From Clostridia bacterium (lineage in GTDB: Bacteria > Bacillota > Clostridia > Lachnospirales > Anaerotignaceae): DNA of 64,000 nt. Positions 51,176 to 59,916 of the stretch are shown here, in pieces (positions within the stretch are counted from its first letter, which is position 1; each line of letters starts with the position of its first letter). The stretch spans positions 1 to 64,000 of the forward strand of contig RZZU01000011.1 of the NCBI GenBank assembly GCA_009929735.1, given 5' to 3'. Both the position numbers and the translations under genes were made by a program. Below the pieces are notes generated by a model. It was not told where the DNA came from, did not search any database, and worked only from the letters and a program-made list of their open reading frames with translations.

Positions 51176-52162
51176 ATGGAGGACATATACGAAAAAATAT
51201 TGTGGGAGGGCTATGGTCTGCGTTTTTATAGCGGAGCACGCACTCGGACAGGGCTTGTCTGCAAGACGGACAAAGGGCTAAGAGAGCTGAAAAAGGCAAG
51301 GGAGCGAATGAGCAGTATTCGATATGCCCATGATGTGAAGGAATGTCTTTATGGAAATGGATTTACTGTGATCAGCAGGTTTTATAATACCATGGATGGG
51401 CAGCCCTGCTTTGTCAAGGAGGGAACGCTTTATGTTTTAGAGGAGGTTTTACCCTTTGCGCCGTTGGAGGAGGACGGAAAGGAAGCCTTTATCAAAGGCG
51501 CAGCAACCTTAGGGAAGATGCACGCTTGTGCAAAGGGCTTGGAAAGTAATTATCTTCAATGGGATAAAGAGCGTTTACCGCTGCAATTTTCAAAAAGGAG
51601 AATAGAGCTTGCAAAAATCAAACGCCGCATTCAACGTCAGGGGGGTTATGATGCGATAGATTTATTGGTGCTGGATCATTATGATACATATATGGAGCAG
51701 ACCATGCAGGCAGAAGTGCTTTTACAGCAAGCGGACTATGATGCATTATTTGACAGAGCTGAGAAGGAAGGGGCGTTTTGTCATCATAGCTACAAAGGGG
51801 AAAACCTGAGGGTTGCGGAGGACGGAAGGTTGTATGTAGGTGGCTTTGAGGGCTGCAACAGTGACATACCGCTATTGGATTTAGCCGCATATCTGAAACG
51901 TTATATGAAAAAAACCGAGGGCACCAAAGACGGGATTACACAAATACTTGAGAGTTACCAAAAAAATAATCGGCTGGAGGATAAGGAAAAAGTGCTGTTG
52001 CAGGCACTAACCATCTATCCTGAAAAATTTTTAAGGCTGATGAATGAGTATTACAACAAAAGAAGAACCTGTGTATCACCAGCCATGCAGGAACGCTTGG
52101 CGTTGGCGGCAGAGGAGGAAGGAAGGGCAAGAGAATTATATCGTTTTATTCGGGAAGTCTGA
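51176..52162 (+). CDS. CotS-like spore coat kinase-fold protein
   Basis: The 328-residue protein has the aminoglycoside-phosphotransferase-like fold of the CotS/YutH family: an N-terminal YGLRFYSGARTRTGLVCKTDKG strand region, a helix with AATLGKMHACAKG (about 120), and a degenerate catalytic loop FCHHSYKGENLRV (where HxD would be) followed by GFEGCNSDIPLLDLAAYLKRY. The catalytic Asp and DFD are replaced, so it is likely a non-catalytic coat protein. The start at 51176 is preferred over 51170 because GGGGG then stands 7 bases upstream. Confidence 0.85.
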   Translation: MEDIYEKILWEGYGLRFYSGARTRTGLVCKTDKGLRELKKARERMSSIRYAHDVKECLYGNGFTVISRFYNTMDGQPCFVKEGTLYVLEEVLPFAPLEEDGKEAFIKGAATLGKMHACAKGLESNYLQWDKERLPLQFSKRRIELAKIKRRIQRQGGYDAIDLLVLDHYDTYMEQTMQAEVLLQQADYDALFDRAEKEGAFCHHSYKGENLRVAEDGRLYVGGFEGCNSDIPLLDLAAYLKRYMKKTEGTKDGITQILESYQKNNRLEDKEKVLLQALTIYPEKFLRLMNEYYNKRRTCVSPAMQERLALAAEEEGRARELYRFIREV

Positions 52163-52173
52163 TTATGGCATTA

Positions 52174-52236
52174 AAAAAGTCCTTTTTTATCATGGAGTGA
52201 ATGAAAATACTATGAGAAAAGGACTTTTTGTTTTTT
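52174..52236 (+). terminator. Terminator after the CotS-like gene
   Basis: AAAAAGTCCTTTT pairs with AAAAGGACTTTTT across a 30-base loop, followed by GTTTTTT. Confidence 0.7.
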
Positions 52237-52354
52237 CTCGCATTTCGGGGAGATATGGGGAATAAGCTTTATCAATTTTTCTTGCAACTTATAGGGGAAA
52301 CGTATAAAATGTAATGTAAGTACGTCTGAAAATTCCCCAAAGGAGGAGAAGTTG

Positions 52355-53779
52355 ATGAAAGACTATCACTTTGAGAGAGATGAGCAAGATTTTGATCAAA
52401 CCATTCGGTTGGATGATATAAATAAAGAGATGAAAAAGCTAGAGGATGACCAGCCTGAGGACGATTTGGGGGATAAGGATGCGTTTTTGGACGCTTTTGA
52501 ATCGGAAAAATTCGATCCGCCAAAAATGGAAGGTGCGCAGAAAATGCCCTCAGATCAGGGCGGTGCTTTGCCTGAGGAGCAGGAGGACAAGCCTTTTTTT
52601 AATAAAAAAACGATGGCTGTCATTGCAGTGGTTGCGGTTATTGTGGCGATTGCGTTCTTTGCGATTGTGCGAGGCGTATTTTTTTCGGGAAGTGAGAATG
52701 AGGGATTTCCTGTAGAACAGACGCCTATGCTAATTCAGGGGGCACTGGTTGGGGGCGAATGGATTGTTTACGAGATTGACGAGGATGCGAAAAAAAGCAT
52801 TGCCCTTACTGAGGAAACGGTAATTACTGATGCCCAGGGACAGATTACCGCTGATGTGCAGCTGAATACTGGGGATCTTATTTTGGCACAGCTTGATCAG
52901 GACGGAAAAAGTGTGTTAAGCATGAATCTAGGTGGAAAAATAGAAACCACAGAAGAAACGGGGCTGACGGCGGATACGGTTTCCAAACAGCTCCTTGGAG
53001 AAGGGAAAACGTTCAGCTATGGTGAGCAGGCGATGTTTTTATACAATCAGGAGGTAATTCAGCCCAAAGACCTGGAAGCCTGTGATGTGTTGACTTTAAA
53101 GAGCTATGACAATATTGTTTGGTCTGTGGAGGTAAAGGAATATCATGGATATATTTCCGTAGAAAATAAGGACAATATCGTAAACGGAATGTTTCAGCTG
53201 GATGAGGGTGAAGCGGTTTTGCTAGCTGAAACCCAACGCATCGCAGTCAAGGAAGGAACCCACACGATTACTGTTTCGGGTGATAATATTGAAAAAAGAA
53301 CAGACAGTATTTTTGTGGAAACAGGGGAAGTGTATCTATATGACCTTTCCAAGGCACAGGAAAAGGTCGGCGTTTTGATGATTAATCCCAACGTGTCGGA
53401 TTATAAGCTTTACATCAATGGTACCTTGGTGGACAGCACCGTGCCTTCGGTGCTACCCCTAGGCGAGTATGACGTGGTGATTCTGAAAAATGGCTACACC
53501 GAATGGAGTCAGCACATTGTTTTGAATGCGGCTACGGTGTCTATTGATGCAAATTTACAAAAGGATTTGCAATACGGTACGGTTATTATTTCTGCAAATG
53601 CGGAGGGAGCACAGCTTTTTCTTGACGGAAAGGACATGGGTACTGCACCCATTGAATTAAATCTGCCTTATGGCAGTTATAGCCTTGAGGTGGAAAAGAG
53701 TGGATATGCACCGTTTTCGACGACGATTTTGGTAAACAGCAGTTCCGCTCATCTAAAGATTGATTTGGTTAAGGAGTAA
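52355..53779 (+). CDS. Membrane-anchored PEGA-domain protein
   Basis: AAAGGAGGAG precedes the start. The 474-residue protein has an acidic cytoplasmic N-terminus (about residues 1-80), one membrane helix (about 87-108), an extracellular beta-rich part and two C-terminal PEGA-type repeats: NPNVSDYKLYINGTLVDST..LPLGEYDV (about 345-385) and ANAEGAQLFLDGKDMGTAPIEL (about 410-440). PEGA domains are surface-layer-type beta modules. It could bind cell wall or serve as sensor. It runs 14 bases ahead of the phosphoglucomutase gene, likely one operon. Confidence 0.85.
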   Translation: MKDYHFERDEQDFDQTIRLDDINKEMKKLEDDQPEDDLGDKDAFLDAFESEKFDPPKMEGAQKMPSDQGGALPEEQEDKPFFNKKTMAVIAVVAVIVAIAFFAIVRGVFFSGSENEGFPVEQTPMLIQGALVGGEWIVYEIDEDAKKSIALTEETVITDAQGQITADVQLNTGDLILAQLDQDGKSVLSMNLGGKIETTEETGLTADTVSKQLLGEGKTFSYGEQAMFLYNQEVIQPKDLEACDVLTLKSYDNIVWSVEVKEYHGYISVENKDNIVNGMFQLDEGEAVLLAETQRIAVKEGTHTITVSGDNIEKRTDSIFVETGEVYLYDLSKAQEKVGVLMINPNVSDYKLYINGTLVDSTVPSVLPLGEYDVVILKNGYTEWSQHIVLNAATVSIDANLQKDLQYGTVIISANAEGAQLFLDGKDMGTAPIELNLPYGSYSLEVEKSGYAPFSTTILVNSSSAHLKIDLVKE

Positions 53780-53793
53780 GAGGAGGCAGGAGT

Positions 53794-55521
53794 ATGGATT
53801 ATATGGAAAGATACCAACAATGGTTGGCGGATCCTTCGATCGACGAGAAAACAAAGGCGGAATTACGCCTGATTGCCGAGGATGAAAAGGAAATTAAGGA
53901 GCGTTTTCACAAAGAGCTGGAATTTGGGACAGGCGGTTTGCGTGGAATCATCGGTGCGGGGAGCGACCGAATGAATTTATATACCGTAGGGAAAGCAACC
54001 CAAGGCTTGGCAAATTATATTAAAAAAGAGGGTACAAGTGCAAAGGGAGTTGCCATTGCGTATGACTCTAGGCATATGTCCCCTGAATTTGCACAGATTG
54101 CAGGCTTGGTTTTGGCGGCAAATGACATCCCTGCTTATGTGTATCCGTCTTTGCGTCCCACACCGATGCTTTCCTTTGCGGTTAGACAGTTAGGCTGTAC
54201 GGCAGGTATCGTGATTACTGCAAGCCACAATCCCCCTGAATACAATGGATATAAGGTGTATTGGGCGGATGGTGCGCAGGTGGTTCATCCCAAAGATACG
54301 GGGATTATTGACGAAGTGAATGCAGTGACGGCATATGGTCAGATACTTAGAATGGAGCAGAAAGACGCCGAAGAAAAAGGTCTTTATCATGTCATTGGCG
54401 GAGAGATTGACGCATCCTATGATGAACAGGTTTTAGCGCAGCGTATTTGCCCTGAGCTTGCACAAGAGATAGGAGATCAACTTTCCGTGATCTATACGCC
54501 GATTCATGGTTCGGGGAATTTGCCTGTGCGCCGTGTTTTGGAAAAGGCAGGATACAAAAACGTGTTTGTGGTTGCTGAACAGGCGGAACCTGATGGTGAT
54601 TTTACAACAGTGGGCTATCCAAACCCCGAGGATCCCAATGTGTTTACCTTGGCCAGAAAGCTTGCCAAAGAGAAAAACGGAGATATTATCATCGGTACAG
54701 ACCCCGATTGCGACCGTGTGGGGGCAATGGTGAAGGACGAAAAGGGTGAGTATGTTGTTTTGACAGGGAATATGGTTGGTGCATTGCTGTCGGAATACAT
54801 TTTGTCCCAAAAAGCACAAAAAGGTGCTTTGCCTGAAAATGGCGTTGTGATAAAAACCATTGTAAGCACAGAGCTGATACAGCCAATCTGCGACAGCTAT
54901 GGCGTGGAAAAAATGGAGGTGCTGACAGGATTCAAATTTATTGGTGAGAAAATCAAGGAATTTGAAGAAACAGGGCGGTATCAATATATTTTTGGTTTTG
55001 AAGAAAGCTATGGCTATTTGGCAGGAACCTATGCCAGAGATAAGGATGCGGTGGTTGCAACACTGCTTCTTTGTGAAATGGCGGCATATTATAAGAAAAA
55101 CGGCATGACCCTTTATGAAGGGCTTGAAAAGATATATGAAAAATACGGTTATTATTTGGATGGCGTGAAGGCGATTACCTTAAAGGGCTTGGACGGTGTT
55201 GAGCGTATTCAAAAAATCATGACGGCTCTGCGGGAAACAACGCCGAAGGCCTTTGCTGGAAAAGCCGTAGTATGGGCAAGAGATTATAAAACGCAACTGT
55301 TCCGTAATGTGCAAACAGGGGAAACGGAAAAAAGTACCTTACCCCTTTCTGATGTGCTGTATTATACCCTAGAGGATGGTACTTGGGTTTGTGTACGTCC
55401 TTCGGGGACAGAACCGAAGCTGAAGTTTTATATTGGAGTTAAGGGCGAAAGCCTTGAAGCGGCAAAAGATAAGCTGGCAGAGATAGTGAAGGATTTAGAG
55501 GAAAAGGTAGCTGAAATTTAA
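53794..55521 (+). CDS. pgcA: Phosphoglucomutase / phospho-sugar mutase (PgcA type)
   Basis: It interconverts glucose-1- and glucose-6-phosphate (alpha-phosphohexomutase family), supplying UDP-glucose and glycogen or wall sugars. The 575-residue protein shows the phosphoserine loop TASHNPPEYNGYK (about 143-155), metal loop GTDPDCDRVG (about 306-315), sugar loop GFEESYGYL and the phosphate-binding RPSGTEPK. Length and N-terminal FGTGGLRGIIG match the Gram-positive PgcA form. AGGAGG precedes the ATG. Confidence 0.94.
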   Translation: MDYMERYQQWLADPSIDEKTKAELRLIAEDEKEIKERFHKELEFGTGGLRGIIGAGSDRMNLYTVGKATQGLANYIKKEGTSAKGVAIAYDSRHMSPEFAQIAGLVLAANDIPAYVYPSLRPTPMLSFAVRQLGCTAGIVITASHNPPEYNGYKVYWADGAQVVHPKDTGIIDEVNAVTAYGQILRMEQKDAEEKGLYHVIGGEIDASYDEQVLAQRICPELAQEIGDQLSVIYTPIHGSGNLPVRRVLEKAGYKNVFVVAEQAEPDGDFTTVGYPNPEDPNVFTLARKLAKEKNGDIIIGTDPDCDRVGAMVKDEKGEYVVLTGNMVGALLSEYILSQKAQKGALPENGVVIKTIVSTELIQPICDSYGVEKMEVLTGFKFIGEKIKEFEETGRYQYIFGFEESYGYLAGTYARDKDAVVATLLLCEMAAYYKKNGMTLYEGLEKIYEKYGYYLDGVKAITLKGLDGVERIQKIMTALRETTPKAFAGKAVVWARDYKTQLFRNVQTGETEKSTLPLSDVLYYTLEDGTWVCVRPSGTEPKLKFYIGVKGESLEAAKDKLAEIVKDLEEKVAEI

Positions 55522-55628
55522 CGGAGTTTAGGGTGTAGATAAGGTGGAGTTAGGCACCCGCCATTTTATCTGATTCTCCTTGCTTCTCGAAATACCGAAA
55601 GATATTAGATTTTTTGGCGGTTTCGCAT

Positions 55629-55662
55629 AAAAAGAGTTGTCACGGTGGGCAACTCTTTTTTA
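55629..55662. terminator. Bidirectional terminator between pgcA and the serine hydrolase
   Basis: AAAAAGAGTTG pairs with CAACTCTTTTT, 10-base loop, T-run to 55662 and A-run on the other side. Confidence 0.88.
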
Positions 55663-55669
55663 TGTGCTG

Positions 55670-56632
55670 TTATTTGATTATAGGTAGAATACATTTATTG
55701 ATGAGCTCAATGACAAGCTTGGCACGGGGCTTGAAGCGAGCAGCAATAGAAATGACTACCTGTTCTTTTGGGTTAATGTAGATGGCGTTGCCGCTATCGC
55801 CGAGTGCCGCAAAGGCTCCGCTTCCGTCGGAGTCAAAATTCCACCACAGGTAACCATAGGGGAATTCATTCCAGCGGGCGTGTTCCTTCGTGCTTTCTTT
55901 TATCCAAGAGGCGGAAACCAGCTGTTTGTTATTCCAAGTACCTTGATTTAGGCAGAGCTGTCCTATTTTTGCCATGTCTTTTGGGCATAGGGTTAATCCC
56001 CAGCCGGTGGTTGGAGAACCTTGGGGATCCACAACCCAGCCACTTACATATTTATCCTTGAAAAATGCCATATGCTCGTCTTTGTTCGCAAAGCCTGTTG
56101 GCGTAGGTGTGTTTATTCCAAGTGGGGTAAAAAGGTTCTCTGAAGCAAATTCCAGCACAGGTTTTCCGACAGCATTTTGTAGTACACCTGAAAGAATTTG
56201 CGCTCCAACCGTTGAATATTTGAAGTCACCAATGGGCTTTTTCCCACCCAATAAATCCAGTCCCGCTTTCGTCCAATCTTCGCTTCCATATACTTTTGTA
56301 TAGGGCTCTGATTTGTATTTATAGGGTGCCGTCATGGTCAGTATGTTTTTCAAGGTGATGCTTTGGATGGTCTTTTCACCTCTCTTCATTGTATAGTCGG
56401 GGAAAAATTCTAATATCTTCTGGTCTACGCTCTTGATGTATCCCTGATCTATAGCCATTCCGATGAGGATTGAGGTAATGCTCTTCGTTACGGAAAAAAG
56501 GTGGAGGGTATCTGTTTCCTTGTAGCCATCAAAATACTTCTCATAGATGAGTTTTCCGCTTTTTTGTATTACAAGGCCTGCGGTATTGCTATATTTGGCC
56601 TCAATTTCTTGAATCAATGCAGTATCGTTCAT
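55670..56632 (-). CDS. Serine hydrolase, beta-lactamase family (class C-like)
   Basis: The 320-residue protein has the S-x-x-K active site S47-V-T-K50, the Y-S-T triad element in DFKYSTVG (about 139), and a late GDSGNAIYIN region where the third motif would be. No signal peptide is visible, so it appears cytoplasmic. Such proteins include esterases, peptidases and penicillin-binding relatives; resistance cannot be inferred. It stands alone between two terminator-bounded genes. The ribosome site (AAGGAGAAA) is 8 bases before the ATG. Confidence 0.87.
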   Translation of the reverse strand: MNDTALIQEIEAKYSNTAGLVIQKSGKLIYEKYFDGYKETDTLHLFSVTKSITSILIGMAIDQGYIKSVDQKILEFFPDYTMKRGEKTIQSITLKNILTMTAPYKYKSEPYTKVYGSEDWTKAGLDLLGGKKPIGDFKYSTVGAQILSGVLQNAVGKPVLEFASENLFTPLGINTPTPTGFANKDEHMAFFKDKYVSGWVVDPQGSPTTGWGLTLCPKDMAKIGQLCLNQGTWNNKQLVSASWIKESTKEHARWNEFPYGYLWWNFDSDGSGAFAALGDSGNAIYINPKEQVVISIAARFKPRAKLVIELINKCILPIIK

Positions 56633-56793
56633 GGTATCGATTTCTCCTTAATGTTGGTTGATTACATCGATGTATGAATGATTGTAAGTTGATTAAAAAT
56701 ATTTTTCAAGAGGTATTTTAAAATTTTTTGTAGAAGATATTTGTTTAAGATGATAATGAAAAATAGTGGCATAAATTCATATGGAAAAAAATC

Positions 56794-56822
56794 TTGACGG
56801 GTTTTTGTTAAAATGTTATAGT
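56794..56822 (+). promoter_or_regulatory. Promoter of the LKQE-repeat membrane protein gene
   Basis: TTGACG (56794-56799), 17-base spacer, TATAGT (56817-56822). Confidence 0.65.
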
Positions 56823-56916
56823 TTGTAAAAAAATGGAAGGGTGTTTCGTTCAGCTGCAAGGCATATAAACGCACTACAAAATCGAACAGAACTTTAAATT
56901 AAGAAAGGCTGATTTT

Positions 56917-57183
56917 ATGAAAAAGATTATCGGAACGATGATAGGTTTTTATTTCATTGTTTTTTTCTTTGCTGGTCCTATTTATTCTTTTATATTCCCC
57001 TGGGGCGGAGTAGGGGAAACACATTTGCATCCGATTTATTTTGGGCTAATTGTTCTAAGCGTACTTATTGTTATTTGTACAAGCATGATTACTGAAGAAA
57101 TTAGAGATTTAAAACAGGAATTAAAACAGGAATTAAAACAGGAATTAATGAAAATATCTGATCATGATGAAGAAGAGAAATAG
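56917..57183 (+). CDS. Small membrane protein with LKQE tandem repeats
   Basis: AAGAAAGG precedes the ATG. The 88-residue product has two membrane helices (about 5-28 and 41-60) and a cytoplasmic tail in which LKQE occurs three times in a row (about 67-78), then a charged end HDEEEK. At DNA level TTAAAACAGGAA is repeated three times exactly at 57109-57144. The tail should form a helix or coiled coil. Similar two-helix proteins occur in Clostridia without known function. It has its own promoter and terminator. Confidence 0.7.
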   Translation: MKKIIGTMIGFYFIVFFFAGPIYSFIFPWGGVGETHLHPIYFGLIVLSVLIVICTSMITEEIRDLKQELKQELKQELMKISDHDEEEK

Positions 57184-57237
57184 ATTTAGTACCATAATAG
57201 GTTCTGTGTTTGACAATAAAGAAATATAAAAGATAGA

Positions 57238-57272
57238 AAAAGCCTGTGCCCATTCAGTAGGCACAGGCTTTT
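57238..57272. terminator. Bidirectional terminator before putP end
   Basis: AAAAGCCTGTGCC pairs perfectly with GGCACAGGCTTTT (13 bp), 9-base loop. Confidence 0.88.
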
Positions 57273-57287
57273 AAAAATCAATCCAAA

Positions 57288-58838
57288 TTACTTTCCAATT
57301 TTTGAGCAAAGTACCTTTACACGGTCGAATTCATCGGTGATTTCCTTTTCGGGTGCTTTGGTCAAAAGGCTTACAATGATGATAGCAGCCATAGAAACCA
57401 AAAATGCGGGGAGCAATTCGTAAATATTCCAAGCGCCGCCCATAGGTCTAACGAGGTATTTCCAAATGAATACCATAGCACCGCCGGCAATCATACCTGC
57501 CAAAGCGCCTTGCTTATTGGAACGTCTCCAGAACAATGCGGTTAAAACTACAGGGCCGAATGCGGCACCAAAGCCCGCCCATGCAAAGGAAACAATGGCA
57601 AAGACGGAGCTTGCGGGATCTCTGGCGATAAATGCCGCAATGATCGAAATGATAACAACGGAAAATCTGGCTACGTTCATGGCCTTTTTTTCAGACATCT
57701 TTACGCCAAAGAAGCTTTGCAGCAGGTTATGTGAAACGCTGGAGGAGGCTGCCAAAAGCTGAGAATCGGCGGTGGACATGGTTGCCGCCAAAATACCTGC
57801 CAAGATAACGCCTGCAAGCAGAGCTGAAATAGCACCGTTTTGACTTAATAAATTTGCCACCTGAACAATAATGGTTTCCGAGCCGGAGCCTTCCAAAACA
57901 GGAATAGCACCAACCTTTGTCATACTATAGCCAACAACGCCGATAAAGATTGCAACAATCATGGAAATGACTACCCAAACGGTTGCAATACGGCGTGAAA
58001 GGGTTAATTTTTGGGTATCCTCGATTGCCATAAAGCGCAGCAAAATATGGGGCATACCAAAATAGCCCAATCCCCAAGCCATTGTGGAGCAAATGGTTAA
58101 AAACCCATAAGGTGAAGCGGAATTTTCGGAAATGCTATACATTGCGTTCATACTTAAGTAACCGGGCAGAGCCTTTGCGTTTTCCATTACGGAATCCAAA
58201 CCGCCTGCAACCTGAATGCCAAAAATGACTACAACAAACAAAGCAATCGTCATAACAATACTTTGAATCAGGTCGGTTGTGCTTGCTGCGGAGAAGCCGC
58301 CTGTTGCTGTGTACCCAACAATTACAATGGCACTGATAATCATAGCCACCTGATAGTTTACACCGAAAAGGCTGCTGAAGAGCTTGCCGCAAGCTGCAAA
58401 GCCCGAAGCGGTGTAGGGGATGAAGAAAATAATAATGACCACTGCGGCAATACACATCAGAATATTTTTATCATCTCTGTATCTTCTGGAGAAGAAATCT
58501 GGCAGGGTAATTGAGTTGTGTGCCTCATGCGTATAAATACGGATACGTTTTGCCACGAGCAACCAGTTAACATAAGTGCCGATTGCTAAGCCGATTGCTG
58601 TCCATGCGGGGTCGGCAATACCTGAAAGGTATGCCACACCCGGCAAGCCCATTAAAAGCCAGCTGCTCATATCAGAGGCTTCTGCACTCATTGCCGTTAC
58701 AAAGGGGCCGAGCTTTCTGCCTCCCAGATAAAAATCACCTACATTTTCGTTCTTTTTGGACCAGTAAATGCCGATTGCGACCATAGCGATTAAATAAATC
58801 GTAATGGCAATCATAATACATATTTTTGCTGATGTCAT
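57288..58838 (-). CDS. putP: Sodium/proline symporter PutP
   Basis: The 516-residue protein has 13 helices and the SSS-family signatures DFYLGGRKLGPFVTAMSAEASDMSSW (Na+ site region), GYTATGGFSAASTTDLIQ, and the ATMSTADSQLL loop. It imports proline with Na+. A weak AAAGGA site precedes the ATG. An 18-base palindrome overlapping a TATACT box lies upstream at 59071-59088, and a TetR gene is directly upstream in the same direction, so TetR control is possible. Confidence 0.93.
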   Translation of the reverse strand: MTSAKICIMIAITIYLIAMVAIGIYWSKKNENVGDFYLGGRKLGPFVTAMSAEASDMSSWLLMGLPGVAYLSGIADPAWTAIGLAIGTYVNWLLVAKRIRIYTHEAHNSITLPDFFSRRYRDDKNILMCIAAVVIIIFFIPYTASGFAACGKLFSSLFGVNYQVAMIISAIVIVGYTATGGFSAASTTDLIQSIVMTIALFVVVIFGIQVAGGLDSVMENAKALPGYLSMNAMYSISENSASPYGFLTICSTMAWGLGYFGMPHILLRFMAIEDTQKLTLSRRIATVWVVISMIVAIFIGVVGYSMTKVGAIPVLEGSGSETIIVQVANLLSQNGAISALLAGVILAGILAATMSTADSQLLAASSSVSHNLLQSFFGVKMSEKKAMNVARFSVVIISIIAAFIARDPASSVFAIVSFAWAGFGAAFGPVVLTALFWRRSNKQGALAGMIAGGAMVFIWKYLVRPMGGAWNIYELLPAFLVSMAAIIIVSLLTKAPEKEITDEFDRVKVLCSKIGK

Positions 58839-59070
58839 AAGTTCAAATCCTTTCTTTTTCAGTTAAGGCGTTTTTGAGAAAACTTCAGATTTTTTGTGTG
58901 TCGTATAAAAATGATTGCAAATTTGTTGAAAAGTCCGATGTTATTCGCTCACAGCTTGGATTTTTCAAACCTTAAAAGCTTAAAATATAAATCTGAAAGA
59001 ATGCGTTTTCAGAAACACTCCAGTCAATGCAAAAGATTATATCATACAATTCATAAGACTAAAATACAGA

Positions 59071-59088
59071 ATAAAGTATAGACTTTAT
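59071..59088 (-). promoter_or_regulatory. 18-bp palindrome overlapping a -10-like box upstream of putP
   Basis: ATAAAGT and ACTTTAT are perfect inverted repeats around ATAG; on the minus strand the centre reads CTATACT, a good -10. The size suits a TetR-type operator. Which gene binds it is inferred only. Apart from this, 58839-59185 holds nothing I can interpret. Confidence 0.45.
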
Positions 59089-59185
59089 ATTGCACTAAAA
59101 ATAAAAAAATAGCCAAGAACCCTTTTGATTAAAGTGATTTTTGACTAGACGCTTAATTGTATTCTTTTCATTCCAAAAATAATAT

Positions 59186-59788
59186 TTAAGATAAAGTGTC
59201 TTTTTTTGACCGAAAGCCTGCCAAAAAAAGCGGCATCATTTGCTTGGCATATTGACAAAGCGAGTATTCCCCATTGCAAATACACCAGTCATAAATCAAT
59301 GCCCTTTCACACAAAGCGTATGCTTTTACGAATTCATTTACGGAAACATCAGAGCGCAAATCCCCCTTTTGCTGACCCTCTGCTGTAATTTGACGCAATA
59401 ATTTATAATAAACCCGATTATGATCTAAAAGGTGCTTTTGTCCGCTAGTAACAAGTTGGGAGGAATATAATCTTGCCAGCAAATCCATTGAAATGCTGTT
59501 GTCAATCATACGAAACAGCTCTTGATTTAAAAACATTAGCCGATCAAAGCTGTCCGTTTCCCCCTCAAGCTGCGGAATTAATTCATGATATTTATTGTCA
59601 AACAAATCCGAAAGAGTACCTAAAAGCGTATCCTTTCCGCCAAAATAATGATAAAAGGAACCTTTTGAGGTTCCCGATGCCTCAACAATTTCTTCAATCG
59701 TTGTGGCGTCATAGCCTTGTTCATAAAACAGCTTCCATGCCGCCGCAATGATTTTGCTTTTTGTGTTGCGGCTGTTCTTTTTCCCCAT
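59186..59788 (-). CDS. TetR-family transcriptional regulator
   Basis: A 200-residue protein with the TetR N-terminal helix-turn-helix: IIAAAWKLFYEQGYDATTIEEIVEASGTSKGSFYHYFGGKDTL (residues about 13-55). The C-terminal ligand domain is typical in size but does not reveal the ligand. GGGAGG precedes the ATG at 59788. It lies between putP downstream and a MITE-like element upstream. Confidence 0.92.
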   Translation of the reverse strand: MGKKNSRNTKSKIIAAAWKLFYEQGYDATTIEEIVEASGTSKGSFYHYFGGKDTLLGTLSDLFDNKYHELIPQLEGETDSFDRLMFLNQELFRMIDNSISMDLLARLYSSQLVTSGQKHLLDHNRVYYKLLRQITAEGQQKGDLRSDVSVNEFVKAYALCERALIYDWCICNGEYSLCQYAKQMMPLFLAGFRSKKDTLS

Positions 59789-59806
59789 GTTGTTCCTCCC
59801 TTCATG

Positions 59807-59916
59807 CTAAGGAAACACCACACAATTCCTATCGGATGATTTGCGTACGCATCTGTTTGCAGTTTTTCTGTCAACCTGCACAGCTGGGCACGCAGAATGC
59901 TGCGGTATTACCCTAA
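59807..59916. mobile_element. MITE-like element 2 (about 110 bp)
   Basis: The left end CTAAGGAAACACCACACAATTC (59807-59828) and the complement of the right end 59895-59916, TTAGGGTAATACCGCAGCATTC, are imperfect inverted repeats (about 15 of 22 match). Both ends resemble those of element 1 (TAAGGAA / TTAGGG cores, GATTTAGGG border). The TAG stop of the CARF-nuclease gene lies in the right end. Confidence 0.6.
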
